Source: an uncultured Candidatus Altimarinota bacterium (GTDB taxonomy: Bacteria > Patescibacteriota > Gracilibacteria > BD1-5 > UBA6164). From it: a DNA stretch of 7,750 bases. The stretch is taken from the NCBI GenBank assembly GCA_937864995.1, contig CALMDL010000299.1:1-7750 (forward strand), given 5' to 3'. Positions 1 to 6,555 of the stretch are shown here, in pieces. Position numbers and translations under genes: made by a program. The notes beneath the pieces were generated by a model, which was given only the letters and a program-made list of their open reading frames with translations, was not told the DNA's origin and searched no databases. The first letter of the stretch is position 1. Each line of letters begins with the position of its first letter.

Positions 1-531
1 CAATGAACTATTATTTGAGAACAAATTGTAGATTATATACCTATAAATGATAATTGATGAAATGTTTTACCTGATAGTGAAAGAGTATTTGTATCAGAAT
101 GGAAATGATTTCCATATGAAGCATATGATGAAAAAGGTAATAAAATAATTAAATACTGGACTCCATCTGAATATTATTCAAAGAAAAATATAGAAGAAAA
201 AACTATGATTTTTCCATGGGAAAGAATAAATGAAAAATTAGAACAAAAGAAAATACAAGCAATTATTGAAATGGCATATGAAAATTATAAATGAGAAAAT
301 ATTGAATTTAACTCTGCAAAAGATTTTTATGTAGATTACAATACAAGATATGTTTGATTAAATCCATATTTCTTTATATCTCTTATTTTTTGATTATGAA
401 TATTCTGGTTTATATTCTTTATAATAAGAAGAAAAAATAAAGTAAAATGTGAAAATTGTAAAAAATGTATTAAAAAAGATATGAAAATTTGTCCATATTG
501 TTGAGCAAAACAAAAAGAAAAGAAGAAATAA
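1..531 (+). CDS. Membrane-anchored protein with C-terminal zinc ribbon (5' end missing)
   Basis: The reading frame is open from base 1 to the TAA at 529-531 with TGA as Gly, giving 176 residues of a longer protein whose start lies outside the window. Residues 1-120 look like the end of an extracellular region; the NVLPDSERVF stretch (21-30) resembles the N-x-LPGS-x-R motif near the end of S-layer-like or immunoglobulin-like ectodomains. Residues 121-142 form one strongly hydrophobic segment followed by RRK, which suggests the C-terminus is cytoplasmic. The tail carries C150-x2-C153, C156 and C164-x2-C167, with the PYCGA ending typical of a small zinc ribbon. About ten glycines are TGA, while Trp is TGG. 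The gene ends in a terminator shared with the convergent gene. Family and function are not recognised; the topology and zinc-ribbon calls are inference. Confidence 0.8.
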
Positions 532-548
532 AATTTCTTCTTTTTTTT
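518..548. terminator. Bidirectional hairpin terminator between convergent genes
   Basis: Perfect 12-bp stem AAAAGAAGAAAT (518-529) / ATTTCTTCTTTT (533-544) with an AAA loop, then four more T on the + strand. On the - strand the A-run at the left becomes the U tract. The TAA stop of the + gene (529-531) lies at the stem-loop junction and the - gene stops at 547-549, so one hairpin serves both. The stem is AT-rich, so its strength as an intrinsic terminator is inferred. Confidence 0.75.
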
Positions 549-1302
549 ATAGTGGATTTTTAATCTTAGATGGCCATTTTTGCCATATTCTTTCTATATA
601 ACCAAGATTTATCATCATTATATCAGAAAGCTTACTGTATTTTGTTCTTTGTTCTTGATCAAATAATTTCTTTTGATCTTTTGAAACCTGAGATTTATTT
701 AACTGTAATATATTAAAAGATATATTGTTAAAAATTTCTATTTTAACTTTTGTTAATTTTTCACAATCTCACATAGATCATTTCAAATATTCTTTTGCAG
801 AATCAATTGAAACTGAAGCTTGCTCTCATTCAATTTTATACGCTCCATTTTTTAAATAATTACCTGCTTTAGCAACAGATTGAATACAAGCATCAGCATA
901 TAAATCTTTAAAAAAACTAGATTTTTCCCATATAGCATTTATTCAATCAAAATATGTAAGTTTTGCTCATTTTCAAAAATATAAATTTTTAGAATTAGCT
1001 AAATTTTGATAATATTCTTCTACTTCACAATCTATTTCGGTAAATTCTCAATCTAAAATTATTTGAAATACTCTATTTTCAGGAATATCTTGTAAGCAAA
1101 CAAAATCTTCTATACTTCTAATAGATGATCATTTAGAAATAATATTGTTTTTTACATATGGTTTAACAGCATCATTACACATAGTAATTTTGCTTGTAAT
1201 GCTCAAATTAGGTTTATCGCAGCTAGGAGTTTCTTTTCAAGCAAAAACTTGAAGATTTCAGAAGAAAATAAAAAAAGAAAATATTAAAAATATTTTTTTC
1301 AT
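547..1302 (-). CDS. Secreted six-cysteine protein of unknown function
   Basis: Encodes 251 aa with TGA as Gly (ten TGA codons), from ATG at 1302 to TAA at 547-549. The N-terminus MKKIFLIFSFFIFFGNLQVFA is a clear signal peptide: two lysines, a hydrophobic core and a likely cleavage after VFA near residue 21. The mature part has six cysteines (28, 42, 69, 92, 139, 180), an even number that would suit disulfides outside the cytoplasm, and a lysine-rich C-terminal third. I see no transmembrane segment after the signal and no catalytic motif I recognise. The start is 3 bases after the stop of the small upstream gene, so it is probably translated from the same mRNA as hsp20 and the YtxH-like gene. 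The secreted location is well supported; disulfide formation is inference. Confidence 0.8.
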
Positions 1303-1305
1303 AAA

Positions 1306-1536
1306 TTATTTTTTGTTAAAAAACTTAATAACTCAAACCAAAACTTTACCAAAAATACTATATCATTTTTTACAAACAATCATTCATTCATTTTTGATGT
1401 TTTCAGATACTTTTTTTCATTTATTTGTTTTTGATAATCAAATCATTGAAGCTACTGCAGTTCAAATTATAAGTCATGTTATAACTTTATCTACTTTTCT
1501 AGCTCACTCTTTTACGTTATTTCTTTTAAAAAACAC
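1306..1536 (-). CDS. Small YtxH-like membrane protein, non-ATG start
   Basis: About 76 aa read with TGA as Gly; eight of its nine glycines are TGA, so in the standard code it breaks into fragments. It has a basic N-terminus, a hydrophobic Gly/Ala segment at about 19-35, then a KTNKGKKVSENI stretch like the APKSGKETR region after the membrane segment of YtxH proteins, and a second hydrophobic patch (60-72) ending in FFNKK. YtxH-type proteins are stress-associated small membrane proteins, which suits the place directly after hsp20. No ATG precedes the membrane segment; an in-frame TAA lies at 1549-1551, so I chose GTG at 1536. An ATA at 1545 would give 79 aa. The gap to hsp20 is 18 bases, and the next gene starts 3 bases after the stop. 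The family is a composition-level match only. Confidence 0.65.
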
Positions 1537-1554
1537 AGGTTTTATATATTAATA

Positions 1555-1980
1555 TTAAATTTTTTCTATTCTTATACTATGATTTGAAAATTTTAGTTTT
1601 GGTAAAGTTATAATAAGCAAGTTATTATCCATAGTTGCTTTTATACTATCAAAATCTAAATTTTCAGGTAATATAATGTTTCTTGAAAATTCACCCCAAA
1701 AACACTCAGTATTTCTTACAGTTATATCTTTTGAAAATATTTCTGGTCTAGATCTTTCTCAACTTATAGTTAAAATATTATTATGATATGAAATATCAAT
1801 ATCATCTAGGCTTATTCAAGCCACAGGAGCAAGTAATATAATCTCATATTTTGTTTCGATTATATCAACTGCAATTTGTCATATTTCATCTGAGTTTTCA
1901 AATTCTTCTTCAAATTCTTCTTCTCATTCTAATATTTCTTCAAATTCTTCTTCTTTACCTACACCAAAAAATTTAAACAT
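1555..1980 (-). CDS. hsp20: Small heat shock protein, Hsp20/alpha-crystallin family
   Basis: 141 aa with four TGA glycines. Small heat shock proteins are ATP-independent chaperones that form oligomers and hold unfolding proteins. The alpha-crystallin domain spans about 34-130: the KYEIILLAPVAGISLDDIDI strand region, NNILTISGER, the EFSRNIILPENLDFDSIKATMDNN region, then LLIITLPK. A C-terminal I-R-I at 136-138 matches the I-x-I/V tail motif that docks between dimers. The N-terminal arm is short and very acidic (EEEFEE-type repeats, about 10-32), where many relatives carry a hydrophobic arm. It is the first gene of a - strand cluster with the YtxH-like and secreted proteins. A divergent promoter region separates it from the pilC-like gene. 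The family call is firm; the oligomer role is known for the family, not seen here. Confidence 0.95.
1899..1952 (-). repeat. Three copies of a 12-bp repeat in the hsp20 acidic arm
   Basis: CAAATTCTTCTT occurs at 1899-1910, 1911-1922 and 1941-1952; the first two are in direct tandem. On the coding strand each gives part of an EEFEE unit. The repeat length is a multiple of three, so gain or loss of a copy would keep the reading frame. Confidence 0.85.
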
Positions 1981-1995
1981 AATATTTTTTTAGTA

Positions 1996-2037
1996 ATTAT
2001 AACTAAATTAATTATATATTTATTTGAAAAAATTCAA
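1996..2037 (-). promoter_or_regulatory. Candidate hsp20 operon promoter
   Basis: Read on the - strand, TTGAAT (2037-2032) is followed after 15 bases by TATAAT (2016-2011), and a second TATAAT lies at 2001-1996. The first pair has a short spacer, and the second TATAAT lacks a good -35 at 17 bases, so which one is used is unclear. No CIRCE-type inverted repeat is visible. Confidence 0.45.
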
Positions 2038-2052
2038 GATAAATGATAAAAT
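2024..2052 (+). promoter_or_regulatory. Promoter of the pilC-like gene, extended -10
   Basis: TTGAAA (2024-2029), a 17-base spacer, then TAAAAT (2047-2052), with TG one base upstream of the -10 (2044-2045), the extended -10 pattern. It lies 28 bases before the ATG at 2081. The -35 sits in the TTGAA-AAAA-TTCAA palindrome that also carries the opposing hsp20 -35. Confidence 0.6.
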
Positions 2053-2080
2053 TTAATTAATTAATATAAAAAAATAGATA

Positions 2081-3205
2081 ATGAATAATTTTTTAGAAAA
2101 AATAAAATTACTATTTGAAAAATTGAAGTGAAAAAAAACTTCATATATCAAAATAAGCTCAAAAGATAAAATAAATCTTTTGGAGCAATTATCTAATTTA
2201 TTACAATCTTGAATTCCACTGATAAATAGTTTGAAAATAATAATGTATCAAACAAAAAACAAAAAAGTAAAAGAACTTCTTGTTTCAATAATCGAATGAT
2301 TAAATACATGAAATAATTTACATGACTGTTTTGAAAAATTCCCTCAAATATTTTGAGTTTTTGATTTATCAATTATTGAGATGTGAGAAGTAACTTGAAA
2401 ACTTTGAGATTCTATTGAAACAATTAAATTAAAAGAAGAAAAAGCCAAAGAATTAAGATCAAAAATAATTTGAGCTTTAATTTATCCTATGGTAATTATT
2501 ACTCTTTCAATTGGTATGATTTGAGTTTTTATGATATTTGTTATTCCAAAAATAGAACAAATGTACAAAGATTCTAAAGTAAATTTACCTAGTTTGACTC
2601 AACATGTTCTGGATACATCTAAATTTCTTCAAGAAAATATAATAATAATAATTTTCCTAACTATAGTATTAATATTTTGAATTATTGTTTTCAAAAATAA
2701 TCCAAAAACAAAAATATATTGGGATAAAATGATTATTTCTATACCTATATTTTGACCATTAATAAAGAAAAAAATCCTTGCTTTATTTACTTCAAGTTTA
2801 TGAATACTTTTAAAAAATTGAGTTATAATAAATAGTTCTCTTGATATAAGTTCAAGAGCTCTAGAAAATGATTATTACGAAAAAGAATTAAAAGAAATAA
2901 GTTCAAGAGTAAGTAAATGAATAGAATTAAGTGTTTTAATGTGAATAAATGAAATACAAAGTTGAAAAGAAAACTTTTTATTTCCAATAGAATTAGCAAG
3001 TGTTGTAAAAATATGAGAAGAAACTTGAAATTTAGCTTTATTACTTATAAAAATAAGTATAAAAATGAATAAAGAAATAGATGATATAGTAAAAAATATT
3101 CAAACTGCAATAGAACCTTTAGTTATTGTATGAGTAGGTTGAATAATTTGAACACTTATTATGGCAATAATGCTTCCTTTCTTCAATATGGTAAATGTAA
3201 TATAA
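2081..3205 (+). CDS. pilC: Type IV pilus / type II secretion inner-membrane platform protein, PilC/GspF family
   Basis: 374 aa with 22 TGA glycines against two GGN, the heaviest recoding in the window. PilC/GspF proteins form the inner-membrane platform that couples the assembly ATPase to pilin insertion. Two GspF domains are visible, each with its hallmark: GEVTGKLGD (102-110) and GEETGNLALLL (312-322). Each half has the expected SGIPL- or NGVII-type segment (43-47, 246-250). Membrane segments lie at about 134-156, 186-204 and 342-366, with ALIYP (132-136) and IEPLVIVGVGGIIG near the helices, as in the family. Length is slightly short of the usual 400 because the N-terminal cytoplasmic part is brief. 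The gene stands alone: no pilin, ATPase or peptidase gene is in the window. Its own promoter and terminator suggest a single-gene unit. Confidence 0.93.
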
Positions 3206-3206
3206 C

Positions 3207-3238
3207 AAAAAAAGCTTAGATAAATCTAAGCTTTTTTT
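3207..3238. terminator. Bidirectional hairpin terminator between pilC-like and trx genes
   Basis: AAAGCTTAGAT (3211-3221) pairs with ATCTAAGCTTT (3224-3234); flanking A and T runs extend the symmetry to 3207 and 3238. The + side ends in seven T, the - side in seven A, so it can end transcription of both convergent genes. It begins just after the pilC-like stop (3203-3205), and the trx stop is at 3243-3245. Confidence 0.85.
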
Positions 3239-3242
3239 ATTA

Positions 3243-3554
3243 TTATAGATATTTAGAACAAACTTCTTCTAATTTAGCTTGTTGTTGAACTCAAACCATA
3301 GTTTCAACTGGAACTCCATCTTTAAATACAATTAAAGTAGGAATAGACATAACTCTAAATTGACCTGCAATTTCAGGAGCTTCATCTACATTTACTTTTC
3401 AAACTTTCATTTTCCCTTCCATTACAGAAGAAAATGAATCTAAAATTGGTAACATCATTTGACAAGGTCCACACCATTCAGCCCAGAAATCAACTAAAGT
3501 AACTCATTCTTTTATAGTCTCGTTAAAATTTTGTGCATTCAATACTAATGTCAT
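3243..3554 (-). CDS. trxA: Thioredoxin
   Basis: 103 aa, the normal size of a single-domain thioredoxin. It reduces protein disulfides in the cytoplasm and is recycled by thioredoxin reductase. The active site WCGPC is at 27-31, preceded by VDFWAEW, and the cis-proline segment SIPTL at 70-74 is intact; [15 protein letters not shown] is the usual region between them. A further cysteine lies at 99 near the C-terminus. Three TGA codons give Gly at 17, 52 and 88; both active-site-region Trp codons are TGG, which argues against UGA as Trp. The start ATG at 3554 gives the standard N-terminus. There is no signal peptide. It converges on the pilC-like gene through a shared terminator. A 21-bp palindrome at the promoter suggests metal- or peroxide-responsive control. 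Confidence 0.97.
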
Positions 3555-3582
3555 ATTTCTATTATTACAAATTAATTTAAAA

Positions 3583-3603
3583 TAATGAGAATTATTCTCA
3601 TTA
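3583..3603. promoter_or_regulatory. Perfect 10-1-10 palindrome resembling a Fur/PerR box, upstream of trx
   Basis: TAATGAGAAT, a central T, then ATTCTCATTA: every base of both arms is symmetrical. The core has the 7-1-7 layout of Fur-family boxes (TGATAAT-N-ATTATCA), with one symmetrical change per half (TGAGAAT). It sits right after the trx -10 and 29 bases before the ATG, where a bound repressor would block transcription. It could instead form a hairpin in the 5' leader. No Fur-family gene is in the window. Confidence 0.55.
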
Positions 3604-3607
3604 AGCT

Positions 3608-3635
3608 ATCTTATTTATATATTTATTTAAGTCAA
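3608..3635 (-). promoter_or_regulatory. Candidate trx promoter
   Basis: On the - strand, TTGACT (3635-3630), a 16-base spacer, then TAAGAT (3613-3608). The predicted start of transcription, about 3601, falls in the adjacent palindrome. The -35 matches the consensus at five of six bases and the -10 at four of six. Confidence 0.5.
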
Positions 3636-3695
3636 ATTTATAAAGCATATAAATAACGCGTGGTATTTTAATCAATTTTTTATATTTATCAAATT

Positions 3696-4463
3696 TTATT
3701 TTGAGTCAAAGTTTCAAAATAAATCTTTAAAAACCTTAATTGCAAGGTACTGTTCAATAAAAAAAGGTGATGTACAAATTGTTATAAAATCTGCTTTTTC
3801 AAAAGCATCAAGTATAACTTTTTTCTTTAAATCATAATCTATAAAATCTAGCTCTTTTTGAAAAAAATCTAGATCAAGATTTAAAATTATTCAATTTTTA
3901 TATAACATTTTATCACTTCAATAATACTTCTCTACATATTCTTCTAAATTACTAGTATTTCTTATTTGAATTATATTTCAAATAAGTCCTTCATTTTGTG
4001 CTGGAATTATATAATCACCTACATTTAAAACTTCATTTGTAAAAGAAAAAACTTTTTCTAAATCAAAAGAATCTGGTTTTAAAATAATCTTATTATTATC
4101 TCTTGTATCAGCATGTTCATCTATATGAATTAAAATATTATTATCTCCTATTATTCATCTACTTCTAGCTTCATACCAAAAATAAAATGCATGATTATGA
4201 TTATCAAAAAGTATTATTTCTTTTCATTTAATTTTTATCCTATAAAAATTTTTAAGACCATAATTTTTACTAAGCTTATCATCAAATCAAAAATCTTCAA
4301 AAGCAATTTTTTCTTTATCATCTTGCAATTTAATTTGATCTAAATTATCTATATATAAATCAATTATTTCGGGAACATAAAGTTTTTTATTCATTCTTTT
4401 TTCAAATGAAAACTCATTGTTTCAAACTGGTTTATCTATAAAAAATCATTTTTTATAAAACAT
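3696..4463 (-). CDS. UPF0489 family protein, arginase-like metal site
   Basis: 255 aa, nine TGA glycines. It matches the UPF0489 family (related to human C5orf22 and to peptide arginases such as OspR, which turn arginine in peptides into ornithine). Three motifs line up with ureohydrolase metal ligands: DNHNH at 87-91, DEHAD at 115-119 (the DxHxD pattern) and DLD at 197-199 (the DxD pattern). This full set suggests a two-metal, probably manganese, hydrolase, not a degenerate relative. There is no signal peptide or membrane segment, so it should be cytoplasmic. The start ATG at 4463 follows AAGAAG, one of the few Shine-Dalgarno-like sequences here. No RiPP precursor or maturase gene is nearby, so the substrate is unknown. 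Family membership is recognition from motifs; the hydrolase activity is inference. Confidence 0.8.
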
Positions 4464-4493
4464 TTTCTTCTTTTAAATTAATTAATTTTTATT

Positions 4494-4522
4494 ATTATAT
4501 AAAAAATAAAAAAATAAGTAAA
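4494..4522 (-). promoter_or_regulatory. Promoter of the UPF0489 gene
   Basis: On the - strand, TTTACT (4522-4517), a 17-base spacer, then a perfect TATAAT (4499-4494), about 30 bases before the ATG at 4463. It lies in the 65-base divergent gap, with its -35 ending 7 bases before the nth start, so the nth promoter must overlap it. I could not pick a convincing + strand promoter; TATAAA at 4498-4503 is the best -10. Confidence 0.55.
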
Positions 4523-4528
4523 TAAATA

Positions 4529-5170
4529 ATGAACAAAAAAGATATTCCACTATTTGCAGAAAAGTTAAGTCAAATGTTTCCTAATGCTAAAACTGAACTT
4601 TATTACACAAATGAATTTCAGTTACTTATAGCTATTTTAATGTCAGCTCAAACAACTGACAAACAAGTAAATATAGTAAATAGAAATTTTTTTAAATTTC
4701 TAAAAGAGCCAAATGATTGAGCAAATATGGAAGTAGATTATATAAAGGATTTTATAAATAGTATATCTTTTTATAATAATAAAGCAGAAAATATAAAAAA
4801 AACTTCTATATTATTAAAAGAAAAATTTAATAGTAAAATACCCAAAACAATTGATGAACTTATAACTCTACCTTGAGTTGGTATTAAAACTGCAAAAGTA
4901 TTTTTAGCAGTTGTAGAAGATGCACCATACATATGAGTTGATACTCATGTACATAGAGTTTTAAATAGATTATGACTCGTAAAAACTAAAACCCCTCTTG
5001 AAACTGATAAAAAAATAACTTCTGGTTTTACAAAAAATAATCACTCAATGCTTCATAATACACTTGTTTTATTTGGTAGATACCATTGTAGTGCTAGAAA
5101 TCCAAAATGCATATCTTGTCCTTTTAGTGAAAAATGTGATTTTTATAAAAAAGAAAATAAAAAAAAGTAG
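4529..5170 (+). CDS. nth: Endonuclease III, DNA glycosylase/AP lyase
   Basis: 213 aa. The enzyme removes oxidised pyrimidines and nicks the resulting abasic site in base excision repair. All hallmarks are present and fall at the same residue numbers as in E. coli Nth: the helix-hairpin-helix LPGVGIKTA (114-122) with catalytic Lys120, catalytic Asp138 in VDTH, and the 4Fe-4S ligands Cys187, 194, 197 and 203 (C-x6-C-x2-C-x5-C). Four TGA codons encode Gly at 64, 116, 136 and 149; Gly116 is the first glycine of the DNA-binding hairpin, and 149 is in the conserved RLGL. This is the clearest proof of the code in the window. In the standard code the gene would stop at codon 64. Its tail is lysine-rich. 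It ends inside a terminator shared with ftsE. Confidence 0.98.
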
Positions 5171-5190
5171 TTTAAAAACTACTTTTTTTT
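5159..5190. terminator. Bidirectional hairpin terminator between nth and ftsE
   Basis: GTAGTTT (5167-5173) pairs with AAACTAC (5176-5182), extended by eight A and eight T to a 15-bp symmetrical stem. The nth stop TAG (5168-5170) is in the left arm. The ftsE stop (5189-5191) overlaps the T run. Thus both convergent genes end within the same hairpin. Confidence 0.85.
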
Positions 5191-5872
5191 ATTTTAAATT
5201 ATATTTACCATTAGGTACATCTGAAGTTACTTTTCTATCTTGAAAAGTAATAACTCTTTTATTTAATGCATTTACTATACTAGCATCATGAGTTGCCATA
5301 ATAACTGTTTTTCACTCTGCATTCAAATCAAGAAATATATCCATTATTTCTTTTGCTGTTTCTGGATCTAAATTTCAAGTTGGTTCATCTCAAATAATTA
5401 TTTTTGGGTCATGAACCAAAGCTCTAGCAATTGCAACTCTTTGTTTTTCACCTCAACTTAATTCATAAACAAATTTATCTTTTTTAATTAAAAGTCATAC
5501 TTTCTCCAAAGCTTCAGGTACTTTTTTTCTAATAAGTGCATCACTATAACCACATACTTCCATAGCAAAAGCTACATTTTCGTATACTTTTTTTGATTCA
5601 AGTAATTTATAATCTTGAAATATTACTCATATATCTCTTCTATATGCAAGTAGAGTATCTTCTGTCATTCATCTATAAAGAGCTAAATTACTATCCAAAA
5701 TAATATCACCTCTTTCAGGACGAAAATCTCAAATAATAGATCTAATAACTGAGGTTTTTCCACTTCAAGAATATCATATCATAAAAACAAATTCTCACTT
5801 TTTTATTTCTATATCTATATCTTTTAAAATTACTTTATTTCTAAAAGAAAGTGTAATATTATCTATTTTCAT
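5189..5872 (-). CDS. ftsE: FtsE-like ABC transporter ATPase
   Basis: 227 aa, full length for FtsE. With the membrane protein FtsX, FtsE acts at the divisome to switch on peptidoglycan hydrolases. Motifs in order: Walker A GYSGSGKT (33-40), Q-loop FQDYKLL (85-91), signature LSGGEKQ (138-144), Walker B IIIGDEPTGNLD (158-169) and the switch histidine in MATHD (192-196). The FQD-x2-LL, VYENVAF and DEPTGNLD segments favour FtsE over LolD or MacB, which are the nearest alternatives. Eleven TGA glycines include the first Gly and Gly36 of Walker A and Gly140 of the signature. It lies 69 bases after efp. No ftsX follows: the next gene is the convergent nth. The ATPase call is firm; the FtsE assignment is likely. 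Confidence 0.88.
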
Positions 5873-5904
5873 TATTTATTTTTATATTTTTAAAACTATA
5901 ACTA

Positions 5905-5932
5905 AATTTAATATTTTTTATACAAAATGCAA
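5905..5932 (-). promoter_or_regulatory. Weak candidate ftsE promoter
   Basis: On the - strand, TTGCAT (5932-5927), a 16-base spacer, then TAAATT (5910-5905). It lies in the 69-base efp-ftsE gap, where I see no clear terminator, so ftsE could also be read through from efp. Confidence 0.25.
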
Positions 5933-5941
5933 TATAAAAAA

Positions 5942-6490
5942 CTACTTTACCTTTTCAACAAACTCAAAAGTTCAAGTATTTACAACTATTTCATCTCATT
6001 CTTCGATTGATGGAGGAACTTCAAGTTTTAATCAAGTATTTGTTATTACTTCCTTATTTTCACTACTTCAAACAAGTGGCAATGCTTCTACAACTTTAAG
6101 TTTCATATATGTTGCAAGTATAATTCAAACAAAATTTCAATTATGTTGTTGTATATCTATAGTTGCTCATTCTGATAAAAAATATTTCATATCACCTACA
6201 TCATCTTCACTTAACTCAATTTGTTCATAGTTTTCACCATTCATAAATACATAAACTCATGCAGAATTATATAAATATTCAAAAACTGTTCTTTCTAAAA
6301 TTACATCATTTAATTTATCATCACTACTAAATACTTTATCAGTCATAGATCAACTTGAAATATTTTTTAATCTCATTTTAACAGTTGTTGCTCATCTACC
6401 ACCTCTATGAGATTCCCATTTTGTTACAAAATATAAATCTCCATCAATATCAACTACATTACCTGGTCTTGTTTCAAATGCTGTTTTCAT
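5942..6490 (-). CDS. efp: Elongation factor P
   Basis: 182 aa, standard length. EF-P binds between the P and E sites of the ribosome and helps form peptide bonds at consecutive prolines. The three-domain layout is intact: KOW-like domain I (about 1-62), the central OB fold (65-126, with VFMNGENYEQIEL) and the C-terminal OB fold (128-182, with LKLEVPPSIEEGDEI and NTGTFEFVEKVK). The tip of the domain I loop reads HRGGRGATT (28-36): Arg32 sits where E. coli has the beta-lysylated Lys34, and the usual Pro-Gly before it is Gly-Gly. Ten TGA glycines include Gly33 beside that arginine. The start ATG at 6490 gives the normal MKTAFETRPGNVV N-terminus. It is preceded by an antiporter gene with its own terminator, so it probably has its own promoter. 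Confidence 0.96.
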
Positions 6491-6512
6491 AAATAATTGT
6501 TAATTTAAATAA

Positions 6513-6549
6513 TTGAAAATAATAATAATGAAATTATCATTATTTTCAA
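6513..6549. repeat. Inverted repeat in the efp promoter region
   Basis: TTGAAAATAAT (6513-6523) is inverted as ATTATTTTCAA (6539-6549), with a 15-base spacer. Inside it a second pairing, AATAATGA (6524-6531) with TCATTATT (6537-6544), is also possible, so the two compete. On the - strand a TTGAAA (6549-6544) could be the efp -35, with TATTAT (6524-6519) as a -10 at a long 19-base spacing. Operator, promoter or leftover AT-rich symmetry cannot be told apart. Confidence 0.4.
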
Positions 6550-6555
6550 AAAATA

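Noticed and set aside
1313..1552. A + strand standard-code reading frame of 79 codons starting with TTG
   Set aside because: It is antisense to the YtxH-like gene, which fits tightly in the hsp20 cluster; the + strand product has the composition of a reversed lysine- and phenylalanine-rich gene and no recognisable feature.
1981..2080. CIRCE or other classical heat-shock operator before hsp20
   Set aside because: No TTAGCACTC-N9-GAGTGCTAA-like element is visible; the only symmetry is the short TTGAA/TTCAA pair.
3555..3695. A small gene in the 141-base gap between trx and the UPF0489 gene
   Set aside because: No frame has a plausible start and protein-like composition; the gap is explained by the trx promoter and palindrome.
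4529..4720. A truncated 63-residue Nth or a pseudogene with several nonsense mutations
   Set aside because: All later TGA codons fall on glycines and every catalytic and Fe-S residue is kept, so the gene is intact under code 25.
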